From Syngnathus acus (Eukaryota > Chordata > Actinopteri > Syngnathiformes > Syngnathidae): a stretch of DNA of 64,000 nt. The notes under the pieces are model-generated. The model ran no database searches and was not told where the DNA came from. It saw only the letters and a list, made by a program, of their open reading frames with translations. The position numbers and the translations under genes are program-made. The DNA is taken from NCBI RefSeq assembly GCF_901709675.1, contig NC_051096.1, positions 5,979,001 through 6,043,000 of the forward strand. Reading direction: 5' to 3'. Positions 13,361 through 22,431 of the stretch are shown here, piece after piece. Each line of letters opens with the position of its first letter. The stretch's first letter is position 1.

Positions 13361-13366
13361 TTTATT
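13361..13366 (-). promoter_or_regulatory. Poly(A) signal AATAAA, probable DMAC1
   Basis: Minus-strand AATAAA (TTTATT on plus) 364 bp past the DMAC1 stop codon. It lies inside the SNX13 3'UTR, so the two transcripts would overlap at their 3' ends. Confidence 0.4.
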
Positions 13367-13563
13367 TCAGTCAAATCCAGGATACATAAAAACGTCAATA
13401 GTGTGCCTACATGTACTGTCAACTCTATTTTCATATTTTACTTTAATCTATAAAACAATCAGAATGTCATGATCACGTTAAGCGACTGAAAGACTTATTT
13501 TTTTTTTTGCATCACGCTTACCGACAAACCTTTGAGAGCAACTGCTCACATCAGTATAACACT

Positions 13564-13569
13564 AATAAA
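13564..13569 (+). promoter_or_regulatory. Poly(A) signal AATAAA, probable SNX13
   Basis: Canonical hexamer, the first on this strand downstream of the SNX13 stop, 161 bp before the oppositely oriented DMAC1 stop codon. Confidence 0.5.
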
Positions 13570-13729
13570 AGGTAACTCTGACTAACTGACAGCACTGTGT
13601 ATGATGTATTTTAATAGTTCATGAAATGACATTGATTGCCTGCAATGTGTTGCTGACAATATAATCTGTCCGGTGACCAGTAGCACAGGCCGATGTAGTG
13701 CAATGAGACCATTCAAGCTTCCTCTCTTC

Positions 13730-14053
13730 TCACGTCTTCCTTTGCGCTTTTCCCACAGGGTCAACGATGACAACCATTCCCCACGCGGCCAAACCTGGTC
13801 ATTATAAGAATAACTGTCACTTCAAAATCCTTTTTTACTGACATTTACATTGCTACTCACTTGCAGCGAAAGTAATCTGGGCGACCGTTCCCATAGAGGT
13901 CGGCCCGCCGAGGCGCATCGCGTTGCGGGCGGCGTTAAAAACATAGGCTCCGGATAGGATGAGACCACTGCCGCAGATGAGTCGACAGCTCCAGCAGCTC
14001 TTGAAAGTCTGCATGGACTTAGACATTGGGGCATTTTCTCCTGGTGGCGCCAT
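13730..14053 (-). CDS. dmac1: Distal membrane-arm assembly complex protein 1 (TMEM261), two exons
   Basis: Encodes an 85-aa inner-mitochondrial-membrane protein that helps assemble the distal membrane arm of respiratory complex I (family knowledge). Exons: 14053-13861 (64 codons + 1) and 13794-13730. The donor is GTGAGT and the acceptor CCAG. The sequence shows the KSCWSCR motif (a CxxC-type pair), a glycine-rich first membrane helix, a basic loop, and a second helix ending in a VDPVGKA-like tail. All of these match human TMEM261/DMAC1. An upstream in-frame ATG at 14116 would add 21 residues. I chose 14053 because AAGATGG is a strong start context and family proteins have short N-termini. Confidence 0.88.
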
Positions 14054-14727
14054 CTTTGCTGAGGTACGTATGCTAAAGCTAACGGCTAAGGTGATTGGAC
14101 ACTTAATACAATGCAAGTGTCGGCTTAAAGGTTGCGGGGAACAAAGGACATGCAGCGAGAATACGTACGGAGTTTATGTCTATACTTATCACGTTTTCGC
14201 AACTATACTTACGTTTTCCCAACTATGCTCGCAATGTTTTTACCTGTGTCAAGTAACCCGGAAGTACTTTCCGAAGGCTCGGTTGGATTACGTCACTTTC
14301 TTTTTTCCGCTTCTTGTGCTCTGTTTTTGAACGATAGATTGATTAAATAATACAAACATAAACATGAATATTGCCGATGTATTACCATGCTAGCCATGTT
14401 GCGGGGCAAAAATTACACTTACCGTACACGTAAATGCAACTGAATAGATGATCGGTGGATGTTTCGAATTGCTCTCGCCCTCTGGTGGTGAAGGTCAGAA
14501 ATACATGCGTGAACCATTATAACTAGAAAACTAGCTTTGTATTGTGTAAATTATGTGTATATTTATAGACTATATATTTAAAAAATTGTGTATATTATGT
14601 ATATATTTATATGTGTGTATTTTACATTTTATATGACAAATACAACCCATCTATCTGTCCATCCATCAAGCCTTCCTCCATAAGCCAATGTTGTTTGTCC
14701 CTTAGGGTCACTTGTTCAAGATAAGGT
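14054..14727. promoter_or_regulatory. DMAC1 5' flank
   Basis: Gene-free. A CCGGAAGT ETS-type site at 14258-14265 is common in promoters of nuclear genes for mitochondrial proteins. A CTCF-like CGCCCTCTGGTGG lies at 14476-14488. Past 14500 the sequence is AT-rich. Confidence 0.4.
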
Positions 14728-15626
14728 TTGGTATCAACATCTAAACTGATACAGTATTGATATGTTGTGATGTCGATTCCGTATCAATATTACTTGATAC
14801 TGGCTATATCACTTTAAGACATTGAAATTCCTTATCAATTTTGATGTCAATACTAAAGATTACAACCCTTTTTATGTTGGAATTGACACCAAAATTGATA
14901 TGAAATCGACACTGACAATTTCCTAGGATATCGATTCTGTATCTATTTAGATGTTGATACCAAAACGATAACAATTCCGTATCAACATGGCGTTTTAAGC
15001 TGGTATCGTTAACAAAGCTGATACGGATCGATATTATTTCTACAATACCAATCGATATCAATTTTGAAGGATGATATCGACACCGTATCAAACGCCCTTT
15101 TTAAGCTGGTATCGATTTCAAAATTGATACGGATCGATATCACTTCCGGAAACTGATATCAACTGGCATCGTTATTTTTGAAGGATGATATCGATTCCGT
15201 ATCAAACGTCCTTTTTAAGCTGGTATCGATTTCAAAATTGATACGGATCGATATCACTCCCGGAAACTGATATCAACTGACATTATTTTTGAAGGATGAT
15301 ATCGATCCGTATCAATTTTGAAATCGATACCAGCTTAAAAAGGGCGTTTGATACGGAATCGATATCATCCTTCAAAAATAACGATGCCAGTTGATATCAG
15401 TTTCCGGAAGTGATATCGATCCGTATCAATTTTGAAATCGATACCAGCTTAAAAAGGGCGTTTGATACGGTGTCGATATCATCCTTCGAAATAACGATGC
15501 CAGTTATCAGTTTCCGGAAGTGATATCGATCCGTATCAATTTTGAAATCGATACCAGCTTAAAAAGGGCGTTTGATACGGCATCGATATAATTTTGATAT
15601 TGACCTCAAACTTGATACAGTAAATT
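14728..15626. repeat. Foldback palindrome of inverted 110-114-bp repeats
   Basis: The left arm carries units with AAGCTGGTATCGATTTC about 106-114 bp apart (near 14997, 15103, 15217). The right arm carries the reverse complement GATACCAGCTT at matching spacing (near 15327, 15441, 15551). The centre is near 15297-15304, with little or no spacer. The sequence is dominated by GATATC, ATCGAT and GATACGGATC words. No ORF is present. It looks like a foldback element or an inverted tandem repeat; outer limits are approximate. Confidence 0.75.
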
Positions 15627-15949
15627 GTATGTGTTGCAGGTTCCAAAGCCATTCAGACAAACTATCAGCCTTCAAGCAGAGTTCTCCTGGTCAACAAATC
15701 ATCTTTATTAATAAAAGAAGAAATCATTGAATTAAACATTTTTGGTTGTGTCCATGGATGTATTTGTTTTATCACAAATAAAGTGTACCAAAGTTGACAA
15801 ACTCTCTCTTTGTATTCTATCGTGTAGATCGTGGTAGTCCATGCTCTCTCTTGAAGTTGGAGCATCATCACAAGTTCTATGGGGAACATAAGCCTATTAG
15901 TTCGGAGATACACTTGAAGTACACAAACAAATTCCGAAATTTTCGTGGC

Positions 15950-16015
15950 AGGATGGCCGAGTGGTTAAATACTTTGACTAGTATACGGGAGACCACAGTT
16001 CGACTCCCGCTCTAG
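15950..16015 (+). other. tRNA-like sequence (Ser/Leu type), degenerate
   Basis: GGCAGGATGGCCGAGTGGTT gives a good A box, and CAGTTCGACTCCC a good B box, with A/B spacing like a tRNA. However, the 5' end does not pair with the 3' end as an acceptor stem. The 3' half instead forms its own hairpin (GACTAG with CTAGTC, CGGGAG with CTCCCG). It is likely a tRNA pseudogene or the head of a tRNA-derived SINE. Confidence 0.4.
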
Positions 16016-16031
16016 TCAACATTTAGAAATT

Positions 16032-16096
16032 TTACGGTGTGAGAATCGAACTCGAGTCTCCGGAACACCAGGCAAAAGCTTAACCCGGTTGACAGC
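16032..16096 (-). other. Second tRNA-like sequence, opposite strand
   Basis: The reverse strand reads GAGTTCGATTCTC (B-box-like) preceded by GGGTTAAGC and a GTGTTCCGGAGAC arm. It faces the tRNA-like sequence at 15950-16015. The A box is weak and no full cloverleaf is evident. Confidence 0.3.
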
Positions 16097-16188
16097 AATG
16101 CAATTGCAGTCACTTTGAGTCATGTGAGATGGAGAGTAACAATCAAATACTTGTGTCCATGGAAGTGACTAAAGGCAACTCTCACCTC

Positions 16189-16242
16189 AAGACTTCAGGC
16201 AGCTTTCAAACACGTAAGACTTCAGACAGCTTTCAAACACGT
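16189..16242. repeat. 27-bp tandem duplication
   Basis: Two adjacent copies of a 27-bp unit (16189-16215 and 16216-16242) differ at one base. Confidence 0.85.
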
Positions 16243-16462
16243 AAGTCCCAATGTTGTAACCACCTAGCATGAAAGACATCAAATAAGTGAAGCATATTTA
16301 CTCATAAAACACAAAGACTTGCATTCCAGTTGAACAATTTATTGGACAGAAATCCAATTTGAAAACATTTGAGCAGTCAATGTTTGCGTGGAACTAATTT
16401 AGTTGCACACAAATATTGACGATAGGTTATGCAGCTCAAGTGCTTGACAAGCTCAGTTGTGA

Positions 16463-16630
16463 TGTCACTTACTTCTAATGACACAAGTGCCACCAGGGGG
16501 AAGGTGAGCACATGCAAACAGCTGAATTCTCTGATTGGGATAAAAACTAAGTGCCAGGTACGGCACAACTTCAGCTGTTTGCATGTGCTCACCTTCCCCA
16601 TGGTGGCACTTGTTGCAATTAGAAGTGACA
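16463..16630. repeat. Long-arm hairpin (palindromic MITE-like)
   Basis: Arms at 16463-16526 and 16570-16630 are near-perfect reverse complements, separated by a 43-bp loop. Each arm contains GGTGAGCACATGCAAACAGC or its complement. No coding capacity is seen. It could be a foldback MITE; a transcript through it would form a long stem. Confidence 0.75.
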
Positions 16631-16863
16631 GGAGAGTGGGTGCACTCGCCAATGTGACATGAGCTTCTCAAGCAGAACACTGTATTGCGTACTCACATCA
16701 TGGGTCCAATTGCAGGCTGCTGTCCCTTGTGCATGTCAACCAAGGCTGTTAGTTCACTCTCGTAACGTGACATTATTAATTTTCAACTATTTTCTTGACT
16801 GCTATAATAATGCACCGTCTTATGACTACACTCTTACTTTTAACACTTTAAAATTGAAAATGA

Positions 16864-16871
16864 CAAACTAT
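16864..16871. repeat. Left 8-bp direct repeat CAAACTAT (target-site duplication)
   Basis: Identical to 21189-21196. The pair exactly brackets the TAGGGGTGTAA...TTACACCCCTA termini of the composite element. Confidence 0.7.
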
Positions 16872-17419
16872 TAGGGGTGTAAATCGCGGGTTTTGTAACG
16901 ATACGATATCATATCGATACAAAGAGCCACGATACGATATTTGCCGATATCATAAAGCCTGCTGTGATTCATTCACGATACATCACGATATAGAGCTCTA
17001 CGATCGATATAGAACAATATCCTGATTTATAACAATTCATACGCAAAATCAACAAGGTACTGCAAACTCTTTATTTAGGAAATTACAAAGTGCTTCCAAA
17101 CGAATGACTTGAAGCCCAAAGGGGAGCGAATTTTCTCGTCTTCTTGGACAGACACTAGCCATAGCACCAGCCCAGGAGCCGCGTAGTTGTCGGCTCCCCT
17201 TTCACGTGCCTGCTCTGCTCACAACACAACACGCCGCGCACTGCTCCCGGAAAGAGGAAGCAAGCAACAATGAACTGGATTTCAAAATAAAGTCGCGGCT
17301 AATGTCCGAGGTCAAAAACGGGCGATATAGATCGATGTTTACGTTTAGCATCGATGCCAACAAATCGTAGAGCATTATATCGATTAATCGATGTGTATCG
17401 ATGAATCGTTACACCCCTA
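16872..17419. mobile_element. Miniature hAT-like element, copy A
   Basis: Termini are TAGGGGTGTAA and TTACACCCCTA, with subterminal GATATCG/ATCGAT-rich arms. The middle contains a CACGTG-bearing GC-rich stretch. Copy B (20655-21188) is the same sequence with scattered substitutions and small deletions. The inner junction (17420 onward) goes directly into satellite with no matching duplication. Confidence 0.75.
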
Positions 17420-20400
17420 GTTTCAAACTACTTTTAGGGTTTCTAAGAATAGGGTTTCTAACTAGGCTTTCAAAACTAGGGTTAGGGTTTCCGACCAGGG
17501 TTTCCAAGGAGTTTTGCCATTGCTAATTAGGGTTTCAAACTAGGGTTAGGGTTTCCGACTAGGGTTTTAAACCAAGGTTAGGGTTACAAACTAGGTTTTA
17601 AAGCTAGGCTTAAGGTTTCCAACGAGGCTTTCAAACTACTTTTAGGGTTTCTAAGATTAGGGTTTCTAACTAGGCTTTCAAAACTAGGGTTAGGGTTTTC
17701 GACTAGGGTTTCCAAAGTTAGGGTTAGGGTTAGGATTAGGGTTTCTAACTAGGCTTTCAAAACTAGGGTTAGGGTTAGACTTAGAGTTAGGGTTAGAGTT
17801 AGAGTTAAGGTTAGAGTTAGGGTTAGGGTTACTAACTAGGCTTTCAAAACTAGAGTTAGGGTTAGGGTTTCTAACTAGGCTTTCAAAACTAGGGTTAGGG
17901 TTTCCGACTAGGGTTTCCAAGGAGTTTTGCCATCGCTAATTAGGGTTTCAAACTAGGCTCAGGGTTTCCGACTAGGGTTTTAAACCAAAGTTAGGGTTTC
18001 AAACTAGGTTTTAAAGCTAGGGTTAGGGTTTCCAACGAGGGTTTCAAACTACTTTTAGGGTTTCTAAGATTGGGGTTTCTAACTAGGCTTTCAAAACTAG
18101 GGTTAGGGTTTTCGACTAGGGTTTCCAAAGTTAGGGTTAGGGTTAGGATTAGGGTTGGGGTTAGGGTTTCTAACTAGGCTTTCAAAACTAGGGTTAGGGT
18201 TAGGGTTAGAGTTAGGGTTAGGGTTACTAACTAGGCTTTCAAAACTAGAGTTAGGGTTAGGGTTAGGGTTTCTAACTAGGCTTTCAAAACTAGGGTTAGG
18301 GTTTCCGACTAGGGTTTCCAAGGAGTTTTGCCATCGCTAATTAGGGTTTCAAACTAGGCTCAGGGTTTCCGACTAGGGTTTTAAACCAAGGTTAGGGTTT
18401 CAAACTAGGTTTTAAAGCTAGGGTTAGGGTTTCCAACGAGGGTTTCAAACTACTTTTATGGTTTCTAAGATCAGGGTTTCTAACTAGGCTTTCAAAACGA
18501 GGGTTAGGGTTTCCGACCAGGGTTTCCAAGGAGTTTTGCCATTGCTATTTAGGGTTTCAAACTAGGGTTAGGGTTTCCGACTAGGGTTTTAAACAAAGGT
18601 TAGGGTTACAAACTAGGTTTTAATGCTAGGGTTAGGGTTTCCAACGAGGGTTTCAAACTACTTTTATGGTTTCTAAGATCAGGGTTTCTAACTAGGCTTT
18701 CAAAACTAGGGTTAGGGTTTCCGACCAGGGTTTCCAAGGAGTTTTGCCATCGCTAATTAAAGTTTCAAACAAGGGGTAGGGTTTCCGACTAGGGTTTTAA
18801 ACCAAGCTTAGGGTTACAAACTAGGTTTTAAAGCTGTTAGGGTTTCCAACGAGGGTTTCAAACTACTTTTAGGGTTTCTAAGATTGGGGTTTCTAACTAG
18901 GCTTTCAAAACTAGGGTTAGGGTTTTCGACTAGGGTTTCCAAAGTTAGGGTTAGGGTTAGGATTAGGGTTGGGGTTAGGGTTTCTAACTAGGCTTTCAAA
19001 ACTAGGGTTAGGGTTAGGGTTAGAGTTAGGGTTAGGGTTACTAACTAGGCTTTCAAAACTAGAGTTAGGGTTAGGGTTAGGGTTTCTAACTAGGCTTTCA
19101 AAACTAGGGTTAGGGTTTCCGACTAGGGTTTCCAAGGAGTTTTGCCATCGCTAATTAGGGTTTCAAACTAGGCTCAGGGTTTCCGACTAGGGTTTTAAAC
19201 CAAGGTTAGGGTTTCAAACTAGGTTTTAAAGCTAGGGTTAGGGTTTCCAACGAGGGTTTCAAACTACTTTTATGGTTTCTAAGATCAGGGTTTCTAACTA
19301 GGCTTTCAAAACGAGGGTTAGGGTTTCCGACCAGGGTTTCCAAGGAGTTTTGCCATTGCTATTTAGGGTTTCAAACTAGGGTTAGGGTTTCCGACTAGGG
19401 TTTTAAACAAAGGTTAGGGTTACAAACTAGGTTTTAATGCTAGGGTTAGGGTTTCCAACGAGGGTTTCAAACTACTTTTATGGTTTCTAAGATCAGGGTT
19501 TCTAACTAGGCTTTCAAAACTAGGGTTAGGGTTTCCGACCAGGGTTTCCAAGGAGTTTTGCCATCGCTAATTAAAGTTTCAAACAAGGGGTAGGGTTTCC
19601 GACTAGGGTTTTAAACCAAGCTTAGGGTTACAAACTAGGTTTTAAAGCTGTTAGGGTTTCCAACGAGGGTTTCAAACTACTTTTAGGGTTTCTAAGATTG
19701 GGGTTTCTAACTAGGCTTTCAAAACTAGGGTTAGGGTTTTCGACTAGGGTTTCCAAAGTTAGGGTTAGGGTTAGGATTAGGGTTGGGGTTAGGGTTTCTA
19801 ACTAGGCTTTCAAAACTAGGGTTAGGGTTAGGGTTAGAGTTAGGGTTACGGTTACTAACTAGGCTTTCAAAACTAGAGTTAGGGTTAGGGTTAGGGTTTC
19901 TAACTAGGCTTTCAAAACTAGGGTTAGGGTTTCCGACTAGGGTTTCCAAGGAGTTTTGCCATCGCTAATTAGGGTTTCAAACTAGGCTCAGGGTTTCCGA
20001 CTAGGGTTTTAAACCAAGGTTAGGGTTTCAAACTAGGTTTTAAAGCTAGGGTTAGGGTTTCCAACGAGGGTTTCAAACTACTTTTATGGTTTCTAAGATC
20101 AGGGTTTCTAACTAGGCTTTCAAAACGAGGGTTAGGGTTTCCGACCAGGGTTTCCAAGGAGTTTTGCCATTGCTATTTAGGGTTTCAAACTAGGGTTAGG
20201 GTTTCCGACTAGGGTTTTAAACAAAGGTTAGGGTTACAAACTAGGTTTTAATGCTAGGGTTAGGGTTTCCAACGAGGGTTTCAAACTACTTTTATGGTTT
20301 CTAAGATCAGGGTTTCTAACTAGGCTTTCAAAACTAGGGTTAGGGTTTCCGACCAGGGTTTCCAAGGAGTTTTGCCATCGCTAATTAAAGTTTCAAACAA

Positions 20401-20654
20401 GGGGTAGGGTTTCCGACTAGGGTTTTAAACCAAGCTTAGGGTTACAAACTAGGTTTTAAAGCTGTTAGGGTTTCCAACGAGGGTTTCAAACTACTTTTAG
20501 GGTTTCTAAGATTAGGGTTTCTAACTAGGCTTTCAAAACTAGGGTTAGGGTTTCCGACCAGGGTTTCCAAGGAGTTTTGCCATTGCTAATTAGGGTTTCA
20601 AGCTAGGGTTAGGGTTTCCGACTAGGGTTTTAAATCAAGGTTAGGGTTACAAAC
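17420..20654. repeat. Telomere-like (TTAGGG-variant) minisatellite with 814-bp higher-order repeat
   Basis: All 3.2 kb consists of TTAGGG-like and AGGGTTTC-like words, with the G-rich strand always on plus. The marker GTTTTGCCAT recurs at spacings of about 400, 207 and 207 bp, adding to an 814-bp higher-order unit. Three near-identical copies of one segment start at 18103, 18917 and 19731. Long open frames through it on both strands (NPNPNP- or GLGLGL-type) are a by-product of the repeat, not genes. Confidence 0.92.
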
Positions 20655-21188
20655 TAGGGGTGTAAATCGCGGGTTTTGTAACGATATATCGATACAAAGA
20701 ACACGATACGATATTCGCCGATATCTTAAAGCCTGCTGTGATCATTCACGATACATCACGATATAGTGCTCTACGATCGATATAGAACAATATCCTGATT
20801 TATAACAATTCATACGCAAAATCAACAACGTACTGCAAACTCTTTATTTAGGAAATTACAAAGTGCTTCCAAACGAATGACTTGAAGCCCAAAGGGGAGC
20901 GAATTTCCTCGTCTTCTTGGACACTAGCCATAGCACCAGCCCAGGAGCCGCGTAGTTATCGCCTCCCCTTTCACGTGCCTGCTCTGCTCACAACTCAACA
21001 CGCCGCGCACTGCTCCCGGAAAGAGGAAGCAAGCAACAATGAACTGAATTTCAAAATAAAGTCGTGTCTAATGTCCGAGGTCAAAAACGGGCGATATAGA
21101 TCGATGTTTCCGTTTAGCATCGATGCCAACAAATCGTAGAGCATTATATCGATTAATCGATGTGTATCGATGAATCGTTACACCCCTA
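20655..21188. mobile_element. Miniature hAT-like element, copy B
   Basis: Same ends and same orientation as copy A. Its left flank is satellite (TTACAAAC) and its right flank is unique DNA beginning CAAACTAT. Confidence 0.75.
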
Positions 21189-21196
21189 CAAACTAT
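21189..21196. repeat. Right 8-bp direct repeat CAAACTAT (target-site duplication)
   Basis: Partner of 16864-16871. Confidence 0.7.
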
Positions 21197-22431
21197 CAAC
21201 AGACCGAAATCCTAATACTAAGATCAACTATAGAGGTAGAGGGAGGGTGCCCTCTGCTGGGGCCATTTTGTACTGCACCCATCCCAACTTCTATGTGGAG
21301 GATGTCTTTTGAAATTTTTGTTTTAAAGTGTTAAAAAATACGCATCACGTCATGAGACTGCGCATTATTATGACTGCCACCGAAATAGTTTGAGAATAAA
21401 GAACAATAAAAAATAAAAACTACAATACGTGTGTGCAGTCAAACGTTAAGGTTAAATGTTCATTTTCTTGGCAACAGTTGAATAACAAAGTACTTTTTAA
21501 AATCATTTCTGAAAATAATATTGCGTCGCCTGATGGTTTGACCCTCTATTGTCACCAGAGACATAATGCTACATAAAAGGGAAAAAGAAGGGAATGTAGT
21601 ACCTTTGCAGAAAATGTCGGCGGTGAGATGTGCAGGTAGACGACCAGCAGCCGACGTGGAACCATTTGCTGTTGTGTGGAAAAAGTATAAAACAACATTT
21701 AAGTCAAACACTTTCGTTGATTCACGATTGATTGACAGCTGAGTGCCACTTGTAGGCGTGCTAGCCACCTTTGTTGTTATTGTTTACGATAGCTCAAAAG
21801 CTTCCAGTGACGTAACGAGTAACAACAAACAAACTGAAGAAGCTCGTGTAGTAATTATGCTCCTAAATTGTGTACATACGTGCATTTATAGATAAACGGC
21901 AACTGGTATTACTTACTCAAAACATAGCTAGTAGTCACCCGAAGACCTGCTCAGTGAAGCGGTGTACGGTACCCGAGAAAGCTCATTATATAAAAATTTG
22001 CACAAACAGTTATAAATACCACAGAAGACCTATCAGACTGGTGCAAATATATAATCGTGCAAATTCATAACGAACAAACGAATGCCATTATGAAAAAATT
22101 AAAAAAATTAAAAAACAATAATAGATTAAGAGAAATAAAAAAATATTTACTCAATAAACCTATATTCACACATGCAGCCATAAATGTACGTGTCAAACTT
22201 TTAGTCATTCGTAAACTTATCACAAAGATTGCCGACGCCGCATATTGTACTTCTGGGTTACGTTCTGAGTTCTTCCTCTGAGAGCTTTTCAACGTAACAG
22301 TTCTTCTTTACATTTAAACGTGAAACGGTATTACATGCACAAGTTCAAACATTAACCTTCGGTTTCCGTGAGGACTTCTGGCCGCTCGGCTGCCCCGGTG
22401 CCAGTGGGAAATACATTCGCAAAGAGTGACT
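21197..22431. other. Intergenic, BTD 5' flank
   Basis: AT-rich, with no gene recognised. A 102-codon minus-strand frame at 21460-21768 has no family resemblance that I can see. The last 100 bp before 22432 is GC-richer and presumably holds the BTD leader. I see no TATA box. Confidence 0.45.

Larger units (their letters stand above)
11760..13590 (+). other. snx13: SNX13 3'UTR
   Basis: No coding frame continues after TGA 11757-11759. The region has several long T tracts (for example near 12231-12250 and 13077-13092). The first good AATAAA on the plus strand is at 13564-13569, giving an inferred 3'UTR of about 1.8 kb. A CTCF-like CCCCTGGTGGCCC lies at 12031-12043. Confidence 0.55.
16872..21188. 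mobile_element. Composite hAT-type element carrying telomere-like satellite
   Basis: The 4317-bp unit begins TAGGGGTGTAA and ends TTACACCCCTA, an 11-bp perfect terminal inverted repeat. It is flanked by a perfect 8-bp direct repeat, the target-duplication length of hAT transposons. Inside are a left 548-bp miniature element (16872-17419), 3.2 kb of TTAGGG-like satellite (17420-20654), and a right 534-bp copy of the same miniature element in the same orientation (20655-21188). No transposase frame is present, so movement would have needed an enzyme supplied in trans. Confidence 0.65.

Noticed and set aside
15950-16015. Functional tRNA gene
   Set aside because: A and B boxes are present, but the 5' and 3' ends do not form an acceptor stem, so an intact tRNA is unlikely.
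17690-19968. Repeated open frames encoding NPNPNP/SFESLV and GLGLGL peptides on both strands
   Set aside because: They are translations of the TTAGGG-type satellite, repeat exactly every 814 bp, and have no start context, splice signals or known family.
21460-21768. 102-codon minus-strand frame next to the composite element, considered as a transposase remnant or HACL1 exon
   Set aside because: I see no BED-finger, DDE or thiamine-enzyme motif and no convincing splice neighbours.
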